64,000 bases of DNA, from NCBI RefSeq assembly GCF_022440805.1, contig NZ_JAKNTK010000001.1, positions 744,001 through 808,000 on the forward strand. Reading direction: 5' to 3'. Within the stretch, counting starts at the first letter, position 1. Each line of letters starts with the position of its first letter. Source of the stretch: Holdemania massiliensis (GTDB lineage Bacteria > Bacillota_I > Bacilli_A > Erysipelotrichales > Erysipelotrichaceae). A program made the translations under genes and the position numbers. The notes below the pieces were generated by a model. The model was given only the letters and a program-made list of their open reading frames with translations, was not told where the DNA came from and searched no databases. Below, in pieces: positions 25,905-33,919 of the stretch.

Positions 25905-25935
25905 TTGACCTGGAGCCAGCTCTAAGAGTTACGAT
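25905..25935 (+). promoter_or_regulatory. MerR-type promoter, copy B (aldo/keto reductase operon)
   Basis: TTGACC at 25905-25910 and TACGAT at 25930-25935 with a 19-base spacer that starts TGGAGCCAGCT, identical to the left part of the promoter at 20732. The MerR gene at 27171 lies in the operon this promoter serves, so autoregulation is likely. Confidence 0.65.
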
Positions 25936-25974
25936 AAAAGCAGGAAATCGTTAGAAAAACAGGAGGAAGCAAAG

Positions 25975-27123
25975 ATGATCTATCGAACATTAGGCAGCAC
26001 AGGTCTGAACGTCAGCGAGATTGGTTTGGGCTGTGAAGGTTTTACGGAAGATGAAGGCCGGGGCACCTATGCTTTGGTTGATGCGGCAGCGGAGGCGGGA
26101 ATCAATTATTTTGATTTGTATTCTCCGGATCCGAACCTGCGTCATCACCTCGGCGAAGCCCTGAAAGGCCGTCGGGATCAGTTTATTATCCAGGCTCATC
26201 TGTGTTCTGTCTGGATCGAGGGTCAGTATAAGCGCACGCGGAAGGTCGAAGAGGTTCAGGCTGGATTTGAGGATTTATTGACTCAGCTGCATACCGATCA
26301 CGTGGAAGTCGGCATGATTCATTATGTAGATTCTTTGAAGGACTGGCAGGAAATTGCCGAGGGGCCGGTGATGCAGTATGCGCTGCAGCTGAAAAAAGAA
26401 GGCCGGATCGAACATATCGGTTTAAGCAGCCACAATCCCGAAGCGGCGATCAAAGCGGTGGAAAGCGGCTTGATCGAAGTGCTGATGTTCAGCGTGAATC
26501 CCTGCTATGACCTGCAGCCGGGCAGTGAGGATATCGAAGCCTTATGGGCGGATGAAAGCTATGCGAAGCCGTTGGTGAATATGGACCCGCAGCGCGAGGC
26601 GCTGTATGAATTATGTCAGCGCAAGGGGGTTGGCATCACCGTCATGAAGCCTTTTGGCGGCGGCGATTTATTAGATGAAAGCCTGTCGCCGGCAGGCAAA
26701 GCCCTGACTCCGGTTCAATGTCTGCATTATGCTCTGACCCGTCCTGGTGTTGCCACCGTGCTGCCGGGCGCGCATACGGTTGAAGAGCTGCGCCAAAGCA
26801 TCGCTTATGAAACAGCCCGGGATGAAGAACGGGATTATGCTGCGGCGCTGGCATCCTTCCCGAAAATCAGCTGGAAAGGGCATTGCATGTATTGCGGTCA
26901 CTGCGCTCCATGTCCGATGGAGATCGACATCGCCACGGTGACGAAATTCTTGAATCTGGTAAAAGCCCAGGGCGAAATGCCGGAAACCGTTCGGGAGCAC
27001 TATGCGGTTCTGGAACACACTGCCTCTGAATGCATCGGTTGTCATGCCTGTGAAAAACGCTGCCCGTTTGATGTGGAAGTCACGGAGAACATGCGTCAGG
27101 CTGCGGCAATATTCGGCAAATAA
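25975..27123 (+). CDS. Aldo/keto reductase with C-terminal 4Fe-4S ferredoxin domain
   Basis: 382 residues. Residues 1-285 form the aldo/keto reductase barrel (MIYRTLGSTGLNVSEIGLG, GINYFDLYSPDP, RIEHIGLSSHNPEAA, VGITVMKPFGGGDLL). Residues about 300-365 add a ferredoxin-like part with CMYCGHCAPCPMEID and CIGCHACEKRCPFDV, enough cysteines for one or two 4Fe-4S clusters. Such fusions are common in anaerobes and link carbonyl reduction to ferredoxin-type electron transfer. The likely role is detoxification or reduction of an aldehyde or ketone; the physiological substrate is unknown. A MerR gene follows after 47 bases. Confidence 0.9.
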   Translation: MIYRTLGSTGLNVSEIGLGCEGFTEDEGRGTYALVDAAAEAGINYFDLYSPDPNLRHHLGEALKGRRDQFIIQAHLCSVWIEGQYKRTRKVEEVQAGFEDLLTQLHTDHVEVGMIHYVDSLKDWQEIAEGPVMQYALQLKKEGRIEHIGLSSHNPEAAIKAVESGLIEVLMFSVNPCYDLQPGSEDIEALWADESYAKPLVNMDPQREALYELCQRKGVGITVMKPFGGGDLLDESLSPAGKALTPVQCLHYALTRPGVATVLPGAHTVEELRQSIAYETARDEERDYAAALASFPKISWKGHCMYCGHCAPCPMEIDIATVTKFLNLVKAQGEMPETVREHYAVLEHTASECIGCHACEKRCPFDVEVTENMRQAAAIFGK

Positions 27124-27170
27124 TCAGCTTGCGTTGAAGCTTAGGCAAAAGGAACAGGAGGGAATAAATC

Positions 27171-27533
27171 ATGAATATTGCTGAAGTCAGTAAAAAATAC
27201 AATCTCACGCAGGACACCCTGCGTTATTACGAGCGGGTAGGACTGCTTCCTAAAGTCAACCGCACAGCCAGCGGCATTCGCGATTATACGGAGGAAGACT
27301 GCCGTTGGGTAGAGTTTATCAAATGCATGCGTCAGGCAGGACTGCCGATTGAAGTGCTGATCGAATATGTCGCCTTGTTCCAAAAGGGGGATGAAACGAT
27401 TCAGGCCCGCAAGCAGCTGTTGATCGAACAGCGGGAACAGCTGATTGAAAGACTGGACGAAATGAACAAGACGTTAGAACGCTTGAATTATAAAATCGCT
27501 GCCTATGAACGCAACGACGAATGTCATCCCTGA
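27171..27533 (+). CDS. MerR-family regulator (short, AdhR/NmlR-like)
   Basis: 120 residues: MerR HTH (MNIAEVSKKYNLTQDTLRYY, ASGIRDYTEEDCRWVEFIKC) plus a single dimerisation helix ending in YERNDECHP. Short MerR proteins next to aldo/keto reductases or dehydrogenases are often of the AdhR/NmlR type that respond to electrophiles such as aldehydes; here Cys residues occur in ECHP and FIKC. It likely acts on the promoter at 25905 and, by sequence identity of the site, on that at 20732. Confidence 0.88.
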   Translation: MNIAEVSKKYNLTQDTLRYYERVGLLPKVNRTASGIRDYTEEDCRWVEFIKCMRQAGLPIEVLIEYVALFQKGDETIQARKQLLIEQREQLIERLDEMNKTLERLNYKIAAYERNDECHP

Positions 27534-27604
27534 TCAGAAGGAAAACGGAGGGATCGGCTGAGCTGGAGTTGAAGGCGCAGGCTGCAGAGATTATGTTTTA
27601 ATAC

Positions 27605-27642
27605 AACGGTATAGTTCGCTTGTTTGAGCTATGCCGTTTTCT
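27605..27642 (+). terminator. Rho-independent terminator after MerR gene
   Basis: AACGGTATAGTTC pairs with GAGCTATGCCGTT with G-T pairs, followed by TTTCTT. Confidence 0.75.
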
Positions 27643-27656
27643 TATGGGAAAGGATA

Positions 27657-27688
27657 GAAAAGCCCCTGTCTGATTTTCAGACAGGAGC
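27657..27688 (-). terminator. Rho-independent terminator of the mannose-family PTS operon
   Basis: On the minus strand GCTCCTGTCTGA pairs with TCAGACAGGGGC and ends in TTTT. It lies a few bases past the EIIA stop codon. Confidence 0.85.
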
Positions 27689-27693
27689 CTGAA

Positions 27694-28101
27694 TTATAGC
27701 TCCAGTTTTGCCCGCAGATCCAATATCGTATCGGCGGCCATCCCGGTTAAATAAGCGGTAAGCGCAGGGAGCTCCATTGAATTTAAAGACCCCAGCGCTT
27801 CCATCACCAACGGCAGATTGACGCCCACCAAACATTGAACCGGAATGTCAGAGAGTTCAGCGAGCGCCAAGGCTGTCATGTTGCAGGGAGTTCCTGCAAA
27901 CAGATCGACAAAGATCAGCACACCGTCGCCTTCATCAATGCGGCGGACTTCCGTGACAATCCGGTCTTTCAGCTCCAGCGGATTATCCTGCGGATTTAAG
28001 CTGAGCGCGGCTATGCTGGATGCCTGGGGAAAGAACATCCCGGCACTGACTTTAAGTGCTTCGGCCAGCGGCCCATGGGTGACGATCAGAATTTGAATCA
28101 T
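27694..28101 (-). CDS. PTS system, mannose-family EIIA
   Basis: 135 residues. MIQILIVTHGPLAEAL carries the phospho-histidine (His9) of the mannose-family EIIA fold, followed by VLIFVDLFAGTPCNMTALAL, a characteristic loop. It accepts phosphate from HPr and hands it to the EIIB encoded at the front of this operon. It is the last gene of the minus-strand operon EIIB-EIIC-EIID-nanE-(YcxB-like)-EIIA and directly abuts the disrupted gene upstream. Confidence 0.93.
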   Translation of the reverse strand: MIQILIVTHGPLAEALKVSAGMFFPQASSIAALSLNPQDNPLELKDRIVTEVRRIDEGDGVLIFVDLFAGTPCNMTALALAELSDIPVQCLVGVNLPLVMEALGSLNSMELPALTAYLTGMAADTILDLRAKLEL

Positions 28102-28637
28102 TCAGCATTCCTCCTTTCTTTCTTTTTCAGCTGTTTCCAATGCCTGCCGCTTCAGAATTTCGCTGCAGAAAGCCTTAACTTCCTGAGCTTCCCCCAATAC
28201 CCGCAATGGGATGATAAACATCTGATGAGGAGCATGGAAGAACAACAACGTATGAGCTAAGGGAACGATGCGTTGGATATCCGAATAGGTCAGCGTCTGT
28301 TCGGCAATCCGAATGTCTTCACCGAAGATCGCAGTCACCGGAGTGTATCGGGCGTGGGTCAGCGTTTCTTTGAACAGTCCGCTGATTTGGTTAGATAGAT
28401 TGTCCAAAGCCAGCGGCTGATTTTCCAGATCCACAAAACACTGAGACCAAGCACGAGGATCCAGCCGAAAAGCGTGGAAGCGCCGTGGAAATAGATCAGG
28501 GTGAAAAGAACCAGAACCGGAACACTTAGCTCGATTGCCAGATGCCGCATTTTATTGCGCGGCAGCAGGGAAGCCAGAAACTGATAAGCTTCTGTCAACT
28601 CTGTGTCATGCAGGGTAAAGGTGAGCGATCTGTTCAT
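28102..28637 (-). pseudogene. YcxB-like membrane protein, frameshifted
   Basis: Two overlapping minus-strand frames each encode half of a YcxB-like protein. The 28637-28359 half has MNRSLTFTLHDTELTEAYQF, followed by two hydrophobic segments (ELSVPVLVLFTLIYF, FGWILVLGLSVLW). The 28434-28102 half has the soluble C-terminal part (TAIFGEDIRIAEQTLTYSD, LFFHAPHQMFIIPLRVL). The first frame ends where the second takes over near 28360-28400, so one insertion or deletion would restore a protein of about 175 residues. Real decay or an indel error. The function of the family is not established. Confidence 0.65.
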
Positions 28638-28647
28638 GCCACTTGGT

Positions 28648-29358
28648 TTATCCGGCATGATTTTGCAGCTGCAGGTAATGGTTCAGGAACCGTTCAGTAA
28701 TCAGATGCGGGCGGGTGATGGCGGTGCCGATCGTAATCATATCGGCCCCGGCTTCGGTTACGGCGTCGATGTCTTTCAGCTCCCAGATGCGTCCTTCCGC
28801 ATTGACCGGCAGGGTGAAATCAGCTTTTAACTGCCGGATCAGTTCTGTATCCGGTCCTTCAATCGGCTTGACTAAACCGGACAAGGTTGTGGAGAGAATA
28901 TCGACAGCTCCGCTTTGAGCGCAGATCTGACATTCTTCATAAGTCGCACAGTCTGCCATGATGCCGATATCCGGAAAAGCTTCGTGGATTTGATGAAGCA
29001 GCTCCAGCAGCTCAGTTTTGCCGCGCTTTTTCGTAATGCGGGCATCAAGCGCAAGCAGATCCGCTCCTGCTTCAACTACTTCACGGGCTTTTTCAAAGGT
29101 CGGCGTAATGAAGACGTCATCGAGACTGTCTCCTGCCTGCGGCATGACTTTATTGATGCCGATGATGATCAGATCCGGACTCAACGAACGGGCAGCCTGG
29201 ATGTCCTGCGGCCAGCAGCAGCGAACGACCTTTGCTCCGCCCAGCATTGCGCTCTGCACCATTCTTTTCATGTTTTCCGCACCGTAGAGCGGCGTATCCT
29301 CGTAGGCCTGGCACGAAACGATCAGCTGGCCCAGGCAGGCGTTTACACAGGTTTTCAT
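28648..29358 (-). CDS. nanE: N-acetylmannosamine-6-phosphate 2-epimerase
   Basis: 236 residues, the usual NanE length. A TIM-barrel sequence with GQLIVSCQAYEDTPLYG at the N-terminus, LLALDARITKKRGKTE, GIMADCATYEE, VNAEGRIWELKDI and GADMITIGTAITRP. It interconverts ManNAc-6-P and GlcNAc-6-P. Its place inside a mannose-family PTS operon suggests the transported sugar is ManNAc or a related amino sugar, giving ManNAc-6-P directly; that is inference. No sialic acid lyase or kinase gene is present in the window. Confidence 0.93.
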   Translation of the reverse strand: MKTCVNACLGQLIVSCQAYEDTPLYGAENMKRMVQSAMLGGAKVVRCCWPQDIQAARSLSPDLIIIGINKVMPQAGDSLDDVFITPTFEKAREVVEAGADLLALDARITKKRGKTELLELLHQIHEAFPDIGIMADCATYEECQICAQSGAVDILSTTLSGLVKPIEGPDTELIRQLKADFTLPVNAEGRIWELKDIDAVTEAGADMITIGTAITRPHLITERFLNHYLQLQNHAG

Positions 29359-30203
29359 CAGACTGTCAAAATTCCTGAGAAGTATCCGAGGATCGCAATG
29401 ACCAGATACAGCAGGATCATTTTAGTTGCGCTCCAGTTCTTCTTGGCCATCAGATAATAGGTGCCCAAAGCGGCTAAGAAAACCGGCAGCTTCGGCCAGA
29501 CGCCATTGATCAATGACTGCAGATCAACGATGACAACACCGTCCTTGACATATTGGAAGCCCAGATTAATGTTGGCATAGGCACAGGCGATACAGCCGAC
29601 GACCATCAAACCAACAATGTTTAAAGCGCTGATGATGTCATCCTTTAAATCATTGCCAAGGATCAGCTCAGCGGCCTTCGCTCCGAAGGCAACGCCGCGG
29701 TTAAATAAGAACCATGTCAGCGGCACCATCACCGCTAAGAAGGCGACGATGTAGAAGATCGCTCCGGTAATCTGCCCATCCGCACTGAGTCCGCAGGCAA
29801 TCGCCAACAGAATCGGAATGAAGGTTCCCGGCAGCAGCGCATCGCCAATGCCGGCAAACGGTCCCATCAAGGCTGATTTGATCGATGTGATCAGATCTTC
29901 AGGAATATCCTCGCCGCGGGCTTTTTCCGCTTACATGCCCAAGGTGATGCCCGGAATCAGACAGCCGATGAACGGTTCGGTATTGAAAAACGGCAGATGA
30001 CGGGCCATCAGTTCCTGCTGCTTTTGTTTGTCGCCAGGGTAGAGATCTTCACGGATATCGCCGAACATCTTGACTAAGGCCGGAGCCTGCATCGTTTCCG
30101 GCTGATACAGGGAAAGATTGAAGCACATCCAGTTGATATAACATTTGCGGATCAGTTTTTTAGAAAGCACGCTGTCTTTCTTTTCTTGATTGATGGAAGT
30201 CAT
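29358..30203 (-). pseudogene. PTS mannose-family EIID, interrupted by in-frame TAA
   Basis: The N-terminal part (30203-29934) reads KKLIRKCYINWMCFNLSLYQ, then HLPFFNTEPFIGCLIPGITL, both EIID hallmarks, then G-M and a TAA at 29933-29931. The same frame resumes as AEKARGEDIPEDLITSIKSA and MGPFAGIGDALLPGTFIPIL, running on through four or so membrane helices to 29358. Family members have Glu at the stop position, so GAA to TAA explains it. Restored, the protein has about 281 residues, normal for EIID. As read, the transporter would be inactive unless the stop is read through or is a sequence error. Confidence 0.85.
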
Positions 30204-30967
30204 CAGTTCTGCACCCCTTTCCGACTGCGGCTAATTTTGAATTCAAATAACGCGAACAGAATGGCAAAGACCAAAACTGTCAGCATGTCGACGCCCAAAA
30301 CGCCGACAAAGGCAAAACCAACGGTGAAGAAAATGAGATCGGTCGGATTTTTCACCAACAATTTCATTAGAATCGCAAAACCTACCAACGGCATCGGATT
30401 GCCGAAGATCGTCATGATGTCGATCAGCCACTGCGGCGAATTCGCTACGAGCATTTCAATTGCACTCTGTCCCCAATACAGACAGATGAAAGTAGGAATG
30501 AAGCGGAACAGGAACTTGACGACGTTGCCCCAGACCGGAACCCAGGCTGCGGCTTCCAATTTCCCCTGTTCCACTAACTTCTTCTGATAATTGACCGGAA
30601 GCAGTGTTGCGGCAAAGCATGGCGTCGACATGATCTGACCGACCGCGGAAGCCGTGACGGCCAGGGCTACTGTCGTTCCGGAATCCAGATGGGCGACGAC
30701 GCCCAGCGGTATCGCGATGAAGGTAGCCAAATTCATATCCGGCGTAATCGATCCTCCCGGCGTAACTAAACCGATGAAGATCAGCTGCACATAGGTGCCT
30801 AAGATCATTGCGGTTTTGACATCGCCCAGAATCAGACCGATGAACAGAGCCGAAACTAACGGCCGGCCAAGGCAGTACCATCCGATTAACCCGCCGCCTA
30901 AAAACGGCGTGTGAATGAAGGTCAGATAACCAAGCAGAGAAATGAGTATGACCTGAAGTAAATTCAT
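30203..30967 (-). CDS. PTS system, mannose-family EIIC
   Basis: 254 residues from the ATG at 30967 (AAGGAGGG six bases upstream). It is highly hydrophobic with the family segments GWYCLGRPLVSALFIGLILG, YVQLIFIGLVTPGGS and PLGVVAHLDSGTTVALAVTA. This is the membrane channel that binds the sugar together with EIID. Its stop overlaps the start of EIID (ATGA). The intact state of this gene contrasts with the broken EIID next to it. Confidence 0.93.
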   Translation of the reverse strand: MNLLQVILISLLGYLTFIHTPFLGGGLIGWYCLGRPLVSALFIGLILGDVKTAMILGTYVQLIFIGLVTPGGSITPDMNLATFIAIPLGVVAHLDSGTTVALAVTASAVGQIMSTPCFAATLLPVNYQKKLVEQGKLEAAAWVPVWGNVVKFLFRFIPTFICLYWGQSAIEMLVANSPQWLIDIMTIFGNPMPLVGFAILMKLLVKNPTDLIFFTVGFAFVGVLGVDMLTVLVFAILFALFEFKISRSRKGVQN

Positions 30968-30979
30968 CACGATCCCTCC

Positions 30980-31465
30980 TTATTTCATTTTATTTTTAAA
31001 TTCTTTGTATTCGATTCGCTTCATGTCCGGAACGACTTGGAAGAAAATCTCAATTCCTTTCGCATCCAGGACATCCAGATCGGCAATTTCCTGAGCTGTG
31101 AGATAAGTGCCGTCCTGGACTGTAATCGTATCGTCCCGTTTTTGAACCGGACCGATCATCAGGCTTTTCGGCAGTTCTTCTATTTGTTCAAACAAGGTTC
31201 TGGCAATGGTGGGGAAGCGGAAGACAATCATCGTTCCGACTTTGTCCGTGATCGCCTCACGAATCGGTCCGATAGCTTCCTCTGCTGTGTAGACGTCGTT
31301 TTTCATCCCCGGCATCGCGATTTTTTCCACAACATATTTCATCGTGGAATTGGTCGCGGTGAATTCATCAATGACGATGATATGTTTGATGAAGTAGTGC
31401 TGAACCAGACGGGTCATACATTGGCCGTGAATCAGACGGTCGTCGCAGCGAATGAGATTGATCAT
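30980..31465 (-). CDS. PTS system, mannose-family EIIB
   Basis: 161 residues. The N-terminal MINLIRCDDRLIHGQ holds the phospho-histidine (His13) in the RxDDRLIHGQ motif of mannose-family EIIB. It passes phosphate from EIIA to the sugar. It is the first gene of the operon; the intergenic region upstream holds the dyads at 31547-31583 and the divergent RpiR gene. Confidence 0.94.
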   Translation of the reverse strand: MINLIRCDDRLIHGQCMTRLVQHYFIKHIIVIDEFTATNSTMKYVVEKIAMPGMKNDVYTAEEAIGPIREAITDKVGTMIVFRFPTIARTLFEQIEELPKSLMIGPVQKRDDTITVQDGTYLTAQEIADLDVLDAKGIEIFFQVVPDMKRIEYKEFKNKMK

Positions 31466-31546
31466 GCTTTTCCTCCTCTCTGAAACCGTGATCGTACGCT
31501 GACGGATCTAACTAAAGCATAAGGACTCACCTCTCTTTTTATATAA

Positions 31547-31583
31547 ACTCCAAAATATCATAAATTGGAGTATTTTACTCCAA
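31547..31583. promoter_or_regulatory. Candidate RpiR operator (three ACTCCAA half-sites)
   Basis: ACTCCAA at 31547-31553, TTGGAGTA at 31565-31572 and TACTCCAA at 31576-31583. The last two form a perfect 8-3-8 dyad, and the first two an inverted pair with 11 bases between. The cluster lies between the divergent PTS operon and the RpiR gene, so it may serve both. Confidence 0.55.
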
Positions 31584-31791
31584 ACACAGAATACACCCGT
31601 TTGCACAGATAAGCAATAGCTTTTTAAAAGTTTACAATTTAAACGAAGCCAAGGATTGGTTTGACAGGGGAGCTGTCCCTTTGGATTTCTTTCTTTTTCC
31701 GAACGAAAGAGACTTGTTGGCTTAAAATTTATGATATGATTGAAAAAGAGTTTAACCATGAAATCCTCTGAAAAGAAAGGTAGGAATCCTT

Positions 31792-32616
31792 GTGTCCATT
31801 TATACGAAAATCAAAGATAATTACGCTTCCTTCACGAAGAGTGAACAGCGGGTTGCCAAGTATTGTCTTGACAATTATATGGAGGTCAGTACGCATACGC
31901 TTTCGCAGCTGGCTGAAAAAGCGAACTGCGGGGAAGCCACGGTCGTTCGCTTCTGCAAAAAGATCCGTTGTGAAAGCTATCATGATTTCAAAGAGGAGCT
32001 GGCGGAGGAAACGCGGGAACACCGCAAAAGTGAAAACGATTCGTTTGTCACCCAGATTTATCACAATATTCAGACTTCCATCGAATACACAATTCAGAAT
32101 CTGGATTTGAATCAGCTTGATGAGATAGCCGGCCGAATGAATAAGGCGGGGATCATTTTCTGCGCCGGTGTCGGCAATTCCGGAATTCCAGCCGAGGCTT
32201 GTGCGATGCGTTTGGTGCGCAATGGAAAAAATGGCGTCTATTTTAAAGACAGCCATTTTCAGTCGATTTATCTCAATGAGCTGAAACGTGGTGATATTGC
32301 GATTTTGTTCAGTGCTTCCGGTGAATCCATTGATACGCTGCATTGTGCCGAAATTCTGAAACAGCGGAAAGTGACGACGGTTTGCGTGACTTCATCGATT
32401 GTTTCTTCTCTGGCATCGCTTTGTGATTACTGCATTTTAATGAAGCGCTGGTCTGGGCCGCTTGGCGGAGGCAGTATGATCGGGCAGATCACGCAGCTCT
32501 ACATTGCCGATCTGCTTTCGACGCGGACCGGGATGATCGATCAGAAGGCGACATTGAAGGCCAAGGAGACCACATTCGACTATATCCTCGATAAGATGAA
32601 TAAGGAAAAGATATAA
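31792..32616 (+). CDS. RpiR/MurR-family transcriptional regulator
   Basis: 274 residues starting at GTG 31792 (AAAGGTAGG upstream). N-terminal HTH_6 domain (FTKSEQRVAKYCLDN, LSQLAEKANCGEATVVRFCK) and SIS domain (IIFCAGVGNSGIPAEACAMR, DIAILFSASGESIDTLHCAE). It is divergent from the mannose-family PTS/nanE operon and is its likely controller with an amino-sugar phosphate as ligand, as known for other RpiR proteins in sialic acid and MurNAc pathways. The link is inferred from position and from the dyads between the genes. Confidence 0.9.
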   Translation: MSIYTKIKDNYASFTKSEQRVAKYCLDNYMEVSTHTLSQLAEKANCGEATVVRFCKKIRCESYHDFKEELAEETREHRKSENDSFVTQIYHNIQTSIEYTIQNLDLNQLDEIAGRMNKAGIIFCAGVGNSGIPAEACAMRLVRNGKNGVYFKDSHFQSIYLNELKRGDIAILFSASGESIDTLHCAEILKQRKVTTVCVTSSIVSSLASLCDYCILMKRWSGPLGGGSMIGQITQLYIADLLSTRTGMIDQKATLKAKETTFDYILDKMNKEKI

Positions 32617-32710
32617 TTGGCAAAGAGTCGGCCGGTGCTGAGTTTTTAGGAAAGCGGAACGTTTTAGCTGGGAAAGGACAGGGGAATGGTAATCACTTTC
32701 TTTACCGATG

Positions 32711-32740
32711 TTGCAGCCTTCCGTTCAGAATGGTTATAAT
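32711..32740 (+). promoter_or_regulatory. Candidate promoter for ferredoxin-nitroreductase operon
   Basis: TTGCAG at 32711-32716 and TATAAT at 32735-32740 with an 18-base spacer, 33 bases before the start codon. Confidence 0.55.
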
Positions 32741-32772
32741 GGTTAACGAACATGAACGAAAGGAGATCCACC

Positions 32773-33546
32773 ATGGAAAAACATCAGGTTCTTGTGGACA
32801 AAAGCAAGTGCATCGGCTGCGGCTTATGTGTGCGGGATTGTCCTGTCAACCATCTGGAACTACGTCAGCAGAAGGCGGAAACGGTGTCAGATCATTGCAT
32901 TCAGTGCGGACATTGCGCGGCAGTATGTCCGAAACAAGCGATCAGTCTTTCTGGTTATGCCTGCGCGCCGGTTGAAAAACCAAAGCTGGAACGCTTAGAT
33001 CCACAGACTTTATTAGATACGCTGCGGTTTCGCCGTACGATCCGGCAGTTTCAGAAACGCGAGATAGCGCCGGAAATTGTTGATCAGATTATCGAAGCCG
33101 GATGGCTGACGCATACGGCAAAAAATAAACGGGATGTTTCCTTTGTTGTTTTGGATCAGCAGAAAGACCGCATTGAACAGATGGCGGTCCAATTGTTTCG
33201 CAGGATTCAGCCGGTGGCAGGGCTGGTCAATTCTCTGGTGCGGGAACATCCAATTGATGATCATTTCTTCTTTTTTGAAGCTCCGGTGGCGATTGTCATT
33301 TTAGCCGAGGATAAAACCAACGGTCTGCTTGCGGCGCAGAATATGGAATATGTAGCTGAAGCATGCGGCCTTGGCGTTTTATACAGTGGTTATTTCACGA
33401 TGGCGGCGCAGGCATCCGGCCAAATCCGAAAGGCCTTAAAGCTTCAGCGCGGACAAAAGATCGCGATGACGCTGGTGCTGGGCTATCCGGCGGTCCAGTA
33501 TCAGCGCTCGGTTCCGCGGGATGAACCGGAGGTGATTCGGCTGTGA
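32773..33546 (+). CDS. Ferredoxin-nitroreductase fusion protein
   Basis: 257 residues from the ATG at 32773 (AAAGGAGA upstream). Residues about 10-60 carry two 4Fe-4S motifs, CIGCGLCVRDCP and CIQCGHCAAVCP. The rest is an FMN-binding nitroreductase domain (LRFRRTIRQFQKREIAPEIV, EAGWLTHTAKNKRD, EACGLGVLYSGYF). It would reduce a nitro, quinone or related compound with electrons passed through the clusters. It overlaps the ArsR-type gene at its stop codon, so the substrate or its product may be what the regulator senses. Confidence 0.9.
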   Translation: MEKHQVLVDKSKCIGCGLCVRDCPVNHLELRQQKAETVSDHCIQCGHCAAVCPKQAISLSGYACAPVEKPKLERLDPQTLLDTLRFRRTIRQFQKREIAPEIVDQIIEAGWLTHTAKNKRDVSFVVLDQQKDRIEQMAVQLFRRIQPVAGLVNSLVREHPIDDHFFFFEAPVAIVILAEDKTNGLLAAQNMEYVAEACGLGVLYSGYFTMAAQASGQIRKALKLQRGQKIAMTLVLGYPAVQYQRSVPRDEPEVIRL

Positions 33547-33917
33547 AACCAGATAAGTGGGAATGTAAAGAACGGGTTCGGCTCATCGCTGAAGGCTTCC
33601 AACAATGCCGCAGTGCTTTTACGGCGATCGGTGATGAAACGCGGCAGGTGATTCTGCAGGTTTTGCTGGAAAGTGATCTCAATGGCATCCGGGTTGGGGA
33701 GATTGCGGCAAAAACCCATCTGACCCGGCCTTCAGTTTCCCATCATCTTCAGATATTGAAGGCAGCCGGAATCGTCGCGATGCGCCAGGAAGGGACAAAG
33801 AATTATTACTACCTGAGCCTGAAGCAGACGCAGTGGAAAGCGATTGCGGATTTAGTCAATCTGATTTATGCGAGCGTCGAGCATATCAGTGCCGCGGAAC
33901 TACGCAGGGAGGGATAA
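33543..33917 (+). CDS. ArsR-family HTH regulator
   Basis: 124 residues from GTG 33543, overlapping the previous stop. ArsR-type winged HTH: TAIGDETRQVILQVLLES, VGEIAAKTHLTRPSVSHHLQ, ILKAAGIVAMRQEGTKNYYY. The typical metal-binding CxC pair in the recognition helix is absent, so a non-metal signal or redox cue is possible. It sits between two Fe-S redox genes and probably represses that operon. Confidence 0.88.
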   Translation: MKPDKWECKERVRLIAEGFQQCRSAFTAIGDETRQVILQVLLESDLNGIRVGEIAAKTHLTRPSVSHHLQILKAAGIVAMRQEGTKNYYYLSLKQTQWKAIADLVNLIYASVEHISAAELRREG

Positions 33918-33919
33918 AG

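Noticed and set aside
22932..29933. Recoding of TAA as a sense codon to explain the two interrupted genes
   Set aside because: Many intact genes here end in TAA, and the two sites would need different amino acids (Tyr and Glu), so mutation or sequence error is simpler.
31659..31680. GACAG...CTGTC hairpin before the RpiR gene as an operator
   Set aside because: Arms of only five bases, and the stronger dyads at 31547-31583 explain the region better.
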